From the NCBI GenBank assembly GCA_900315055.1, contig OMXP01000006.1:1-63390 (forward strand): 63,390 bases of DNA, written 5' to 3'. A program made the translations under genes and the position numbers. The DNA is from an uncultured Lachnospiraceae bacterium (lineage in GTDB: Bacteria; Bacillota; Clostridia; Lachnospirales; Lachnospiraceae). The notes below the pieces were generated by a model. The model searched no databases, was not told where the DNA came from, and saw only the letters and a list, made by a program, of their open reading frames with translations. Positions 15,618 to 24,715 of the stretch are shown here, in pieces (the first letter of the stretch is position 1; every line of letters starts with the position of its first letter).

Positions 15618-18600
15618 ATGCGAATCTTAAAAAAGCTGCTGCTTCTCCACTGGTACACCTATGACAGGGAGGAGATCTCGTTTGAGAAAATCAACTTCCT
15701 GACGGGAGACACCGGCAGCGGGAAATCGACGATCATCGATGCCATTCAGATGGTCATGCTCGGCGACAAGAGCGGAGCATTCTTCAACAAGGCGGCAAAT
15801 GAGCGCTCCGCAAGGTCCCTCAAGGGATACCTGTTCGGTGAGATCGGCGACGACGGCGAGGCCGGTTTCCACTATATCCGCTCCGGCCGCTTTACGACCT
15901 ACGTCGTCCTCGAGTTTTACAACGACGTGCGCGGGGAGGCCATGACGGCAGGATACATCGCCGACTGCTTCGGGGATCAGACCTGGAAGGACCACTGGTT
16001 TCTGATGCGAAAACACGGCATTCCGGAAGGGGATTTCTGCGATGAGAAGGAGATCCCTTGGGACTATGACACTCTGCGTCATTCGATCGGCAAACTGTAC
16101 AAGTCCAAGAATGCGATCGAGTTCTACGACACCAATGTCAGGTTCCAGGAAAACCTGCTCGGAGCCTTCGGACAGGTCAAGAGAAAGTACCTGTATCTGT
16201 TCCGGAAGGCGGTCCCGTTCTCTCCGATCACAAACATTGAGCAGTTCATCACGGAATCCATCTGCAATGTCGAGAACAACATCGATATCGGACAGATGCA
16301 GTCGGATATCAGGGAATACAAGAAGCTTGAAGAAGATGCCAGAATGACCAGAGAGCGGATCGACGCCCTGACGATCATTCAGGAGCATTCGAACCGGATC
16401 GAGACCCTGAAGGACAATCTTGCCCAGCAGCGGTATATCGTGGAACGGGCAAAGCTTGACGAGTACAGGGAGGCTCTGAACGGTCTCCTTCAGAAAAAGG
16501 AAGAGCTCGAACAAAGCGCCAGTGAGCAGACATCGAAGAACGAGGCCCTTGCCGAACAGATGCGTACTCTGACAGAACAGATCGATGCGCTCAACGATGA
16601 ATACCGGTCCTCCTCTCAGGCACAGAAGGAGAGGGAGCTTCGAACAGAAATCGGGGAACTGAAGGCAAGACGCGACGCCATAAGAAAAGAGGCGGACTCT
16701 GCGCTGCGGCAGGTCCGCGACCTCGGCACGCGCTGGAGCATCATGCTTGACGCCGTGAAGGAGCTGTCTGAGAGTGTCACAGAAGAGACGGCCATCTTTG
16801 CCAGAATGCGCGATGGCACGTTCGATTCCTGCCCCGACCTTCAGGAAGTTTCCGATAAGATGCAGCAGATCAGCCTGCTCCTTGCGGATCTTTACAACAA
16901 TGCAAGGAAGGAACAGTCTGACCTGACAGACAGGATCCGGGAACTGGACAGCGAGATTGAGGGTCTGAATCAGGGCATCAAGCCTTACCCGAAACAGGTT
17001 GTCCGTCTGCAGAACGTCCTGAACGAACATTTCCATCACAGCGTCCGTGTGCAGGTGCTTGCGGATCTTCTGGAGATCAAAGATCCCGCATGGCAGAACG
17101 CGATTGAGGGGTATCTGGATTCGCAGAAGTTCTATCTTCTTGTCCCGCAGCGGTACTACACTAAAGCGCTGAAGGTCTATGACAGCATCAAAAAGGAGGA
17201 GAACATCAGCGGGGCAGGCCTGATCGACATCAGCAAGCTGCGAGAAGACCACGGCAGACTGAAGCCTGCGGAAGGATCCCTTGCGGAAGAGATCGAGACG
17301 AAAGATCCGGACGCAAGACTCTATGCCGATTATATTCTGGGAAAGGTCATGAAGTGCGAAAAGGTCGAGGACCTCAACCATTACCGGACCGCCATCACCA
17401 GAAGCTGCATGCTCTACAAGAACTACGTGACAAGGCGTCTTCCGCCGGAACGCTATGAAATTCCGTTCATCGGTCAGGCAGCGGCAAAAAAGCTCCTCGA
17501 GATCCGGGAAGAGGAGAGGAAAAAGGCAAAGGCCGATCTGGAAGAGACGAAGAAGAAGCTGACACTTCTGGAGAAGGCCCGTCTTACCCCGCTCATGAGC
17601 AGAAATGAAGCAGGTCATTTGCGGGAGGACATGGAAAAGCAAAGGCAGGTGCCAAAGATCGAGAAAGAACTGGCAAAGCTGCAGGAAGAATATGCCGGTC
17701 TTGATCTTACGTATCTGGATCAGCTGAAAGATCAGATCAGTGTGAAGGAGAAGGAACTCGAGAGTACCAGAAAGCAGAAGGAGAACGTGGTGCAGGCCGT
17801 TGCAGAACTCTCCCGCGATATCTCCTATCTGGATCAGGACATGATTCCGGAAGCGGGAAAGAAGGTGGAGGACAGCTCTTCGGGGATTGAGCAGAACTTT
17901 GATGCGGACTGGATCCGGGACGTCGGCGAGGTGCGGTATGAGAAGGAGAAAAAGAATTCGCAGAGAAAGAGCCTGTCCCTTGCGGAGTCCTTTGCAAGGC
18001 AGATCACGGCCACACAGACGATGATCGAGGATGGCAGCAGAGAGCGCAATGCACTCAGGAAGTCCTACAATGACCTCTACCATGCGCCCTATGACTCGGA
18101 GAAGGAGGTCAACGAAGAGTACGATGCGGAATTGACCCAGCTTTCCAGGAGCAAGCTTCCCTCTTATCTGCAGGAGATTGAGGATTCCAGACAGAAGGCG
18201 TATGTGCAGTTCCGGGATGATTTCATTGCAAAGCTCAAGGAAAACATCGAATCCGTGAGAAGCCAGATCCGGGAACTCAATGAGGCTCTCTCACACAGTC
18301 ATTTCGGCCGCGACAGCTATCAGTTTGAGGTCCGCCCGAGAGCGGAGTACAAAGCCTATTACGACATGATCATGGATCCTCTGCTCATGGCGGTCACCGG
18401 CTGGAACCTCTCCTCCGAGGCATTCAATGAGAAGTACGCAAAGGAGATCGACTCGCTCTTTCAGATGATCATCATGGACGAGAATGTCTCGGCACAGCAG
18501 CAGAGGGAATACGAGAAGAACATCGCAAAGTACACGGACTACCGCACCTATCTGACCTTCGATCTGATTGTGACCAACGACCAGGGAGAATCCCAGCGTC

Positions 18601-18989
18601 TGTCGAGGACGCTGTCGAAGAAATCGGGCGGTGAGACGCAGATTCCGTTCTACATCGCGATGCTGGCCTCGTTCTCGCAGGTCCTTCGGGTGAACACGAC
18701 GAAGAATGACACGGTACGCCTCATCGTCCTCGACGAGGCCTTCAGCAAGATGGACTCGGAGCGCATCGAGGAGTGCATTTCTCTTCTGCACCGGTTCGGA
18801 CTGCAGGCGATTTTCTCGGCACCCAGTGAGAAGATCGCAAACATTGCACCGTTCTGCGACCGCACCATCATTGTCTACCGGAATGACAGAGAGCACAGCT
18901 CCTTTACAAGGCGCTTTGATCCGAGAAAGGAGATGGATTTCGATGATCCGCAGGTCACTGCAGCAGCTAATTCTCAATCACCTGCTTGA
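15618..18989 (+). CDS. jetC: Wadjet system SMC-like ATPase JetC
   Basis: 1123 residues with a head-coil-head SMC layout. Walker A GDTGSGKST is at residues 30-38, long Glu/Lys/Leu-rich coiled coils occupy roughly 230-460 and 640-910 around a hinge-like region near 470-620, the ABC signature appears as SKKSGGETQ near residue 1000, and Walker B LIVLDEAFSKMD holds D1039 and E1040. All catalytic motifs are intact. JetC is the DNA-loop-extruding motor that detects small circular DNA and positions JetD for cleavage. It overlaps jetD by 47 bp. Confidence 0.93.
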   Translation: MRILKKLLLLHWYTYDREEISFEKINFLTGDTGSGKSTIIDAIQMVMLGDKSGAFFNKAANERSARSLKGYLFGEIGDDGEAGFHYIRSGRFTTYVVLEFYNDVRGEAMTAGYIADCFGDQTWKDHWFLMRKHGIPEGDFCDEKEIPWDYDTLRHSIGKLYKSKNAIEFYDTNVRFQENLLGAFGQVKRKYLYLFRKAVPFSPITNIEQFITESICNVENNIDIGQMQSDIREYKKLEEDARMTRERIDALTIIQEHSNRIETLKDNLAQQRYIVERAKLDEYREALNGLLQKKEELEQSASEQTSKNEALAEQMRTLTEQIDALNDEYRSSSQAQKERELRTEIGELKARRDAIRKEADSALRQVRDLGTRWSIMLDAVKELSESVTEETAIFARMRDGTFDSCPDLQEVSDKMQQISLLLADLYNNARKEQSDLTDRIRELDSEIEGLNQGIKPYPKQVVRLQNVLNEHFHHSVRVQVLADLLEIKDPAWQNAIEGYLDSQKFYLLVPQRYYTKALKVYDSIKKEENISGAGLIDISKLREDHGRLKPAEGSLAEEIETKDPDARLYADYILGKVMKCEKVEDLNHYRTAITRSCMLYKNYVTRRLPPERYEIPFIGQAAAKKLLEIREEERKKAKADLEETKKKLTLLEKARLTPLMSRNEAGHLREDMEKQRQVPKIEKELAKLQEEYAGLDLTYLDQLKDQISVKEKELESTRKQKENVVQAVAELSRDISYLDQDMIPEAGKKVEDSSSGIEQNFDADWIRDVGEVRYEKEKKNSQRKSLSLAESFARQITATQTMIEDGSRERNALRKSYNDLYHAPYDSEKEVNEEYDAELTQLSRSKLPSYLQEIEDSRQKAYVQFRDDFIAKLKENIESVRSQIRELNEALSHSHFGRDSYQFEVRPRAEYKAYYDMIMDPLLMAVTGWNLSSEAFNEKYAKEIDSLFQMIIMDENVSAQQQREYEKNIAKYTDYRTYLTFDLIVTNDQGESQRLSRTLSKKSGGETQIPFYIAMLASFSQVLRVNTTKNDTVRLIVLDEAFSKMDSERIEECISLLHRFGLQAIFSAPSEKIANIAPFCDRTIIVYRNDREHSSFTRRFDPRKEMDFDDPQVTAAANSQSPA

Positions 18990-20280
18990 CATCTATGAAA
19001 GGACCAGGGCCTACCGGGAAAACACAATCAGCCGGCAGAGAGTTCGCTGGAAGACAATCGAAGACGAAGAACTGCAGGAGAGGCTCGAGCAGGAGGACGA
19101 AAAGACCGACTTTCTGGATTCCCTGCAGGATCTGAAACAAAAAGGACTGGTGGACTTTTCCTTCCTGCGTCACGAGGAGGGAAATCTTCTGGAGAGCATC
19201 TGGCTTGTTCAGGACGGTGACCAGATTGCAGGGGCCTACCGCGAGGCCGGGCGGATCCCAAAGGCAGATATCGCAGGAACCTTTGCAGAGCTTGTCCGGA
19301 AGGAACTGACATCCGGAGACATCGGGGAAGGATCGGATCTTTACGGGTACCTTTCCGGAGTTCTTGACTGGACAGGGGCTCACCGTGCCATCCCGAGGCC
19401 GTTTTTCCCGGATGACAATGTGATGAATGAAAAGCTCCTTTCCTTTCTCGGAGTCATGGACCGGGTAAGACGATCGGGTGGAGCCGATCAGATGGAGCGC
19501 GTTGTCAGCGCAAGACTGTACGGAGACAGCAAGTTCTTTGAGAAAAACCTGAAATCCAAAGTGCTCTCGATCCTCGGTCTTCTGGAGAGGGAAAAGGGCG
19601 AATCCGCTGCGGAGCAGTCCAGAGAGGGAATGCCGCTCCTTGAAGCCTACGGCATTGTGCGCTGGCCCGAAATCTTTGCCTTCTCCGGAAACGTGAGAGC
19701 CATTCTGCAGGACGGGAGCGTAACCGATTACGGAAAGGTGCAGGGCGGCGCTTACATGAATGCAAGGACGCTGTCCTTTTTGGATCACCTGGAGCTGTAC
19801 AGCACGGAGAAGATCCTGTTTGTCGAGAACCGTGCGGTGTACGAGCAGGAGCTGGAGGAGCGGAAGGAGAATTCCACGCTGGTTGTCTATCAGGCGGGGT
19901 TCCTGAGCCTTGCAAGGCGCCGCTTCTTTGAAAAGATCCGGGAGGCTGCAGAGGCTTTGGGAGGTGTTCTTGTCCTGCACTGGAGTGACATCGATCTCGG
20001 GGGATTCCGGATCTTTCTTCAGATGAGAGAGATCTTTCCGGACCTTATGCCGTTCTGCATGGACGTGGCAACACTCGAGGAGTACAGGGATCTTTGCATG
20101 CCGATTGAGAGCGAGAACTACGTGAAGGCACTCAGGGAACTCGGACAGAAAGACGGGGCACTTGTATTCCGGGACGCCATCAACTGGGAACTTGCAAACA
20201 GGAAAAAGCTGGAGCAGGAACAGCTGATCTACCGGGGACTGGACGGCAGAGAAAAACTGCCAAAGGAAAAGACGAAATAA
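18943..20280 (+). CDS. jetD: Wadjet system nuclease JetD (DUF2220-like, TOPRIM)
   Basis: 445 residues. The C-terminal part has the topoisomerase-VI-A/TOPRIM-like acidic set: LFVENRAVYE with E295 and HWSDIDLGGFRIF with D349 and D351, the residues expected to bind Mg2+ and cut DNA. The N-terminus (SLQQLILNHLLDIYERT) is a helical arm of the kind that contacts the SMC complex. The start at 18943 is preceded by AAAGGAGA and lies inside the end of jetC. The active-site acidic residues look intact, so the system appears functional. Confidence 0.88.
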   Translation: MIRRSLQQLILNHLLDIYERTRAYRENTISRQRVRWKTIEDEELQERLEQEDEKTDFLDSLQDLKQKGLVDFSFLRHEEGNLLESIWLVQDGDQIAGAYREAGRIPKADIAGTFAELVRKELTSGDIGEGSDLYGYLSGVLDWTGAHRAIPRPFFPDDNVMNEKLLSFLGVMDRVRRSGGADQMERVVSARLYGDSKFFEKNLKSKVLSILGLLEREKGESAAEQSREGMPLLEAYGIVRWPEIFAFSGNVRAILQDGSVTDYGKVQGGAYMNARTLSFLDHLELYSTEKILFVENRAVYEQELEERKENSTLVVYQAGFLSLARRRFFEKIREAAEALGGVLVLHWSDIDLGGFRIFLQMREIFPDLMPFCMDVATLEEYRDLCMPIESENYVKALRELGQKDGALVFRDAINWELANRKKLEQEQLIYRGLDGREKLPKEKTK

Positions 20281-20327
20281 CAAAATGCACCCGGACGCTG
20301 CAGAAAACCTGCAGGTCCGGGTGCATT
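20278..20327 (-). terminator. Terminator between jetD and xpt (reads best on minus strand)
   Basis: AATGCACCCGGAC and GTCCGGGTGCATT form a 13-bp stem, extended by CTGCAG on both sides around AAAAC. On the minus strand it is followed by TTTTG, giving a terminator for xpt; on the plus strand the T-run is poor, but the hairpin probably also protects the convergent jetD message. Confidence 0.8.
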
Positions 20328-20342
20328 GCGCTCTGTCCAAAA

Positions 20343-20939
20343 TCAGCGGACGTTCGATCCGTCTGCGTCGCGGAAGTAGATCTTTCCGTCGTCCGTCATG
20401 TGATCGACGATGGCAAGCGAACAGACATCGTACCCCTGCGAGCGAAGATAGGCACCGCCCTCCTGGAAGCCTTTCTCGATCGCAATGCCGATGCCGCCGA
20501 CCGTTGCGCCTGCCTGGGAGCAGACATCGATGAGTCCGCGCATCGCCTTGCCGACGGCGAGGAAGTCGTCGACCAGAAGCACCTTGTCATCGGGACCCAG
20601 GTACTTCTTCGAGAGAGTGATGTCGTAGTCCTTACCATAGGTAAAGGAATGAACCGTCGAGGTATAGACATCGCCGTCGATGTTCTTGCTCTTTGCCTTC
20701 TTCGCAAAGACGACGGGGACGTTGAAATAGCGGGCGGTCATGCAGGCGATCGCGATGCCGGAGGCCTCGATCGTCAGGATCCGGTTGATCCCGCAGTCCT
20801 TGAACTCATCATAAAAGGCCTTTCCCACCTGATCGAGCAGGTTGACGTCGAGCTGATGGTTCAGAAAACTGTCCACCTTCAGGATATTGCCGGGGCGGAC
20901 CTGTCCGTCCCTGCGGATGCGATCTTCCAGAAACTGCAT
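20343..20939 (-). CDS. xpt: Xanthine phosphoribosyltransferase
   Basis: 198 residues, close to the usual 194 of B. subtilis Xpt. The PRPP-binding signature [14 protein letters not shown] and the base-site regions [12 protein letters not shown] and [10 protein letters not shown] match the family. It converts xanthine to XMP. It has its own promoter and terminator and stands apart, transcribed away from the molybdenum hydroxylase genes. Its short leader (about 35 nt) has no room for the purine riboswitch that often controls xpt in Firmicutes. Confidence 0.93.
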   Translation of the reverse strand: MQFLEDRIRRDGQVRPGNILKVDSFLNHQLDVNLLDQVGKAFYDEFKDCGINRILTIEASGIAIACMTARYFNVPVVFAKKAKSKNIDGDVYTSTVHSFTYGKDYDITLSKKYLGPDDKVLLVDDFLAVGKAMRGLIDVCSQAGATVGGIGIAIEKGFQEGGAYLRSQGYDVCSLAIVDHMTDDGKIYFRDADGSNVR

Positions 20940-20981
20940 TTCCTATCTCCTCCATTCCATGAACTGCACGTAATTGCATTC

Positions 20982-21010
20982 ATTCTAATGAGACGGGAAG
21001 ACAAATTCAA
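20982..21010 (-). promoter_or_regulatory. Promoter for xpt
   Basis: On the minus strand TTGAAT (21005-21010), a 17-bp spacer and TAGAAT (20982-20987) form a good sigma-A promoter; GGAGG lies before the xpt start. Confidence 0.7.
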
Positions 21011-21041
21011 GGGAAAGTGCAGGCATGTACGGTTTTTACGC

Positions 21042-21070
21042 TTGCAAGGCGTGGTCCGTTTTTGTATCAT
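21042..21070 (+). promoter_or_regulatory. Promoter for the molybdenum hydroxylase genes
   Basis: TTGCAA (21042-21047), a 17-bp spacer and TATCAT (21065-21070) lie about 33 bp before the first ATG of the cluster. It diverges from the xpt promoter and does not overlap it. Confidence 0.6.
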
Positions 21071-21102
21071 GCCTTCGGCCATTGGAAGGCAGGAGGGTTT
21101 TC

Positions 21103-21870
21103 ATGTTTACAGCAGGACAGTACATACGTGCAAAGAGCCTCGAGGAGGCCTATTCGCTTCACAAAAAGGGCACCTGTATCCTCGGCGGGATGCAGTGGCT
21201 GAAGATGGGACAGGGGTTCTATTCGAAGGTGATCGATCTGTCGGATCTTAACCTGTCCGGCATCACGGACGAGGGGGATTCTTACCTGGTCGGTGCGATG
21301 ACACCGCTTCGTGAGATGGAAGAGAGCAGGGAACTTTCATCTCTGACGTCCGGTGCCATGAAGGAGGCCCTCCGGCACATCGTCGGGGTGCAGTTTCGAA
21401 ACCTCGCAACGCTTGGCGGAACGGTTGCCGGAAAGTACGGCTTCTCGGATGTCCTGACCATGCTCCTTGTTCTGGATTCGACCGTTGTCCTGTACCCGGA
21501 CGAGGAGCTGCCTCTTGCAAACTATCTCGAGGAGCCCCTCGGAAACCGGATTGTTACGGGCGTCCGGATCAGGAAGGAAAATCTTTCCTGCCGCTATGCC
21601 TCGATGCGAAACACCGAGACGGATCTTCCGACGCTGACCTGCGCGATGGCAAAGGGGGATGGAGGGATCCGCCTTGCGATCGGCGCAAGGCCGCAGATCG
21701 CAAAGATTCTTACCTTCCCGGAAGGAGTCTCTTCTGATGAGATGACAGGGACGGCGCTTTCTTCTCTGTCCTTTTCCTCGAATCTTCGGGGAAGTGAGGA
21801 TTATCGAAGGCACCTTGCAAAGGTACTTATCCGGAGGTGCTGGGAATCGATGGAAGGAGGAGAGCAATGA
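21103..21870 (+). CDS. Molybdenum hydroxylase FAD-binding subunit (XdhB/CoxM-like)
   Basis: 255 residues with the FAD-binding PCMH-type fold of xanthine dehydrogenase middle subunits: the flavin loop TCILGGMQWLKMG near residue 20 and the second loop RNLATLGGTVAGKYGFSD near residue 105. AGGAGGG lies seven bases before the ATG at 21103; the in-frame start at 21025 lies in the promoter. It passes electrons between the [2Fe-2S] subunit and NAD or another acceptor. It overlaps the next gene by four bases. Confidence 0.85.
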   Translation: MFTAGQYIRAKSLEEAYSLHKKGTCILGGMQWLKMGQGFYSKVIDLSDLNLSGITDEGDSYLVGAMTPLREMEESRELSSLTSGAMKEALRHIVGVQFRNLATLGGTVAGKYGFSDVLTMLLVLDSTVVLYPDEELPLANYLEEPLGNRIVTGVRIRKENLSCRYASMRNTETDLPTLTCAMAKGDGGIRLAIGARPQIAKILTFPEGVSSDEMTGTALSSLSFSSNLRGSEDYRRHLAKVLIRRCWESMEGGEQ

Positions 21871-22337
21871 ACGTTTCGATCACGGTGAACGGCACTGTTA
21901 TAAAGGAAGAAATCGAGCCGGATCTTCTCCTCATCGATTTCCTTCGCTCTCACGGCATGAAGTCCGTAAAGCGCGGGTGCGATACATCCAACTGCGGCGC
22001 CTGTACGGTATGGCTTGATGAAAAGCCGGTGCTCTCCTGCGGGATCCTTGCTGCAAGGTGTGACGGAAGGTCTGTGACAACCCTGGAGGGTGTCCGGGAC
22101 AGAGCCCGGGAATTCGGTGCCTTCCTTGCCGACGAGGCCGCCGAGCAGTGCGGCTACTGCAGCCCGGGGCTTATCATGACAACGATTGCACTGCTTTCGG
22201 AAAATCCGGATCCCACACCGGAGGAGACGAAAGAGTATCTTGCAAACAATCTCTGCCGGTGTTCCGGGTATGAAGGGCAGATGCGGGGCATTCAGAGATA
22301 CATTGCATGGAAGAAGGAACAGGGAGGAAAGGCATGA
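21867..22337 (+). CDS. Molybdenum hydroxylase [2Fe-2S] subunit (XdhC/CoxS-like)
   Basis: 156 residues, the usual size for this subunit. The plant-type cluster ligands are in RGCDTSNCGACTVWLD plus a later Cys in PVLSC; the second, helical cluster domain holds QCGYCSPG and NLCRCSGY. All eight cysteines are present. GGAGGAG is close to the ATG at 21867, which overlaps the previous stop. Confidence 0.93.
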   Translation: MNVSITVNGTVIKEEIEPDLLLIDFLRSHGMKSVKRGCDTSNCGACTVWLDEKPVLSCGILAARCDGRSVTTLEGVRDRAREFGAFLADEAAEQCGYCSPGLIMTTIALLSENPDPTPEETKEYLANNLCRCSGYEGQMRGIQRYIAWKKEQGGKA

Positions 22338-24622
22338 GCGATACCGGAACCCGTGTGGTGGAAAAATCATACCGGAAGAAGGACTGGGAGGCGATTGTCA
22401 CGGGGGCTCCCCTGTACACGCAGGATCTCGAGCCGGAAAACTGCCTGGTGGTAAAGCTCCTTCGCTGCCCGTATCCGAATGCCATCATCGAGGACATTGA
22501 CACGACGGCAGCCATGAAGGTCCCCGGCATGGAGGCCGTCTTTACCTGGCACGATGTGGACCAGAACATGCGCCGCTTTACCGAGGCAGGTCAGACCTAC
22601 CCCGAGGCAAGCCCGTATGACCGCCTGATCCTCGATCAGCACATGAGACACGTGGGAGATGTCGCGGCGATCGTTGCGGGGAAGAACGAAAAGTGCGTCG
22701 ACCGGGCAATGAAGCTGATTAAAGTAACGTACCGGCAGCTGGAGCCCGTCCTTGACTATACCAAGGCTCTCGACAACAAAGTCATCATTCACCCGGAGGA
22801 CAACTGGGAGGGACGAGACTTTGCAAACGGAGACGCAAAGAGGAATCTCTGTGCCCACGAGGAATCGGAAAACGGAGATGTCGAGGCAGAGCTTTCTTCC
22901 TGTGACATTGTCATAGAAAAGACCTGCCACACGAAGGCGGTGCAGCAGGCATTCATGGAGCCCTTCTGCACCTGGAGCATCATTGACATGTACGGACGGC
23001 TCCTCATTGTGTCGTCCACCCAGATCGTGTTCCATGCACGGCGGAACGTCGCCAATGCCCTCGGGATTCCGGTCTCGAAGGTGCGTGTGATCAAGCCCCG
23101 CATCGGCGGGGGCTTCGGTGCAAAGCAGACGAGCGTCTCGGAAATGTACCCTGCGTTTGTCACCTGGAAGACCAAAAAGCCGGCAAAGATCGTGTACACA
23201 AGGCGTGAGTGTCAGATCGCGTCCTCGCCCCGCCATGAGATGCAGGTAAGAGTAAGGCTCGGCGCCATGAAAGACGGCACCATCCGCGCAATCGACATGT
23301 ACACGCTCTCGAATACCGGTGCCTACGGCGAGCACGGGCCGACGACGGTGGGACTGTCAGGCCACAAGTCGATCCCGCTCTATCACACAAAGGCCTTCCG
23401 CTTTCAGGCAGATGTTGTCTACACGAATGAGATGAGCGCCGGTGCTTACCGCGGATACGGGGCACCGCAGGGAATCTTTGCCCTGGAGAACTGCGTCAAT
23501 GAGCTCGCCCACCGCCTGCACAGGGATCCGATCGATCTTCGCCTTCAGAACACGGCAAAGGAGGGCGAGATCATGCCCGCCTATTTCGGGCAGAAGAACA
23601 CGAGCTCCGGGCTCGATCGGTGTATCGAAAAGGTCAGGGAGATGTCCGACTGGGAGCACCGCTATCCCTGCGTGAAGGTAAATGACCATACGGTGCGATC
23701 CCTTGGCATGGCGATCGCCATGCAGGGTTCGGCGATTGCGGGAATCGATGTCGGCGGCGCAACGATAAAGCTCGAGGAGGGCGGATTCTATACGCTGCTT
23801 CTGGGTTCAGCGGACATGGGCACCGGATCGGACACCACGATGGCGCAGATTGCCTCCGAGGTCCTCGAGTGCCCGCTCGATTCCATCTGTGTAAACTCCG
23901 GAGACACGGACACCTCTCCCTACGACTCCGGCTCCTATGCAAGCTCGACGGCCTACATCACGGGAAGAGCCGTGCTTGCCGCGGCAAAGGAGATGCGGCA
24001 GCGCATTATCAGAAGAGGAGCGGAGCTCATAAAGAGCGAGGAGTCCTTCTGCGACTTTGACGGCTCAAAGGTCAGCGACGGGAAACAGGAGGTGAGTCTC
24101 TTTGACATCGTGGCCTCGACGACCGGTGGCAACAGCGACTCCTTCGTGGTCAATGCAAGCTCAAGTTCCGCGATCTCTCCGCCGCCCTACATGGCAGGCG
24201 TTGCAGAGGCCGAAACGGATCTCGAGACCGGGAAGATGAAGGTTGTCAATTACTATGCGGCGGTCGACTGCGGGACGCCCTTAAATCCCGCGATTGCCAG
24301 GGTTCAGACGGAGGGCGGTCTTCTGCAGGCGATCGGCATGGCGCTCACCGAGAATGTCACTTACGACAGGAAGGGACAGGTTCTGGAGAACTCGTTCCTG
24401 CAGTACAAGATCCCGGCACGACCCGACATCGGACAGATCCACGTCGCGTTTGCCTCCAGCTATGAAGACAGCGGCCCGTTCGGCGCAAAGTCCATCGGCG
24501 AGGTGGTCATCGACACGCCCGGTCCTGCGATCTGCGATGCGGTGCACAACGCGACAGGCCTTACCTTCACGGAACTTCCGATCACGGCAGAGCAGGTGGC
24601 AATGGGACTGTTAAAGAAATAG
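22334..24622 (+). CDS. Molybdenum hydroxylase catalytic subunit (xanthine dehydrogenase family)
   Basis: 762 residues, the expected size for a separate molybdopterin subunit. Cofactor-binding motifs include GGGFGAKQTSVSEM and YRGYGAPQGIFALE; near the C-terminus PFGAKSIGEVVID supplies the catalytic glutamate. Together with the two preceding genes it forms an XDH-type purine hydroxylase. The nearby mocA-yqeC, selD and yqeB genes point to a selenium-dependent molybdenum hydroxylase, but selenium dependence cannot be read from this protein itself. Purine is the likely substrate from neighbouring adenine deaminase and nucleoside transport. Confidence 0.9.
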   Translation: MSDTGTRVVEKSYRKKDWEAIVTGAPLYTQDLEPENCLVVKLLRCPYPNAIIEDIDTTAAMKVPGMEAVFTWHDVDQNMRRFTEAGQTYPEASPYDRLILDQHMRHVGDVAAIVAGKNEKCVDRAMKLIKVTYRQLEPVLDYTKALDNKVIIHPEDNWEGRDFANGDAKRNLCAHEESENGDVEAELSSCDIVIEKTCHTKAVQQAFMEPFCTWSIIDMYGRLLIVSSTQIVFHARRNVANALGIPVSKVRVIKPRIGGGFGAKQTSVSEMYPAFVTWKTKKPAKIVYTRRECQIASSPRHEMQVRVRLGAMKDGTIRAIDMYTLSNTGAYGEHGPTTVGLSGHKSIPLYHTKAFRFQADVVYTNEMSAGAYRGYGAPQGIFALENCVNELAHRLHRDPIDLRLQNTAKEGEIMPAYFGQKNTSSGLDRCIEKVREMSDWEHRYPCVKVNDHTVRSLGMAIAMQGSAIAGIDVGGATIKLEEGGFYTLLLGSADMGTGSDTTMAQIASEVLECPLDSICVNSGDTDTSPYDSGSYASSTAYITGRAVLAAAKEMRQRIIRRGAELIKSEESFCDFDGSKVSDGKQEVSLFDIVASTTGGNSDSFVVNASSSSAISPPPYMAGVAEAETDLETGKMKVVNYYAAVDCGTPLNPAIARVQTEGGLLQAIGMALTENVTYDRKGQVLENSFLQYKIPARPDIGQIHVAFASSYEDSGPFGAKSIGEVVIDTPGPAICDAVHNATGLTFTELPITAEQVAMGLLKK

Positions 24623-24639
24623 TGGAGAAATTACAGTCC

Positions 24640-24673
24640 GGTATGCATGTAGGTATGCATGTATTGTATACAA
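24640..24673. repeat. Tandem 12-mer and adjacent palindrome upstream of the BMP promoter
   Basis: GGTATGCATGTA occurs twice head-to-tail (24640-24651, 24652-24663), each centred on ATGCAT, and is followed at once by the perfect palindrome TTGTATACAA (24664-24673). The array ends 13 bp before the -35 box, a typical activator position, though it could also be a repressor site. Confidence 0.7.
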
Positions 24674-24686
24674 AAATACAAAAGTA

Positions 24687-24714
24687 TTGACATTTGGCAG
24701 TCCCGAATTAAAAT
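24687..24714 (+). promoter_or_regulatory. Promoter of the nucleoside transporter operon
   Basis: A consensus TTGACA (24687-24692), a 16-bp spacer and TAAAAT (24709-24714). Transcription would begin near 24721, giving a leader of about 140 nt before the BMP start codon. Confidence 0.8.
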
Positions 24715-24715
24715 G

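Noticed and set aside
15627..18083. Very long open frame on the minus strand opposite jetC
   Set aside because: It mirrors the GC-rich coding frame of jetC, shows no recognisable domain, and has no RBS; jetC itself has all SMC motifs.
20940..21041. Purine riboswitch before xpt
   Set aside because: The promoter leaves only a short leader and no purine aptamer core is present.
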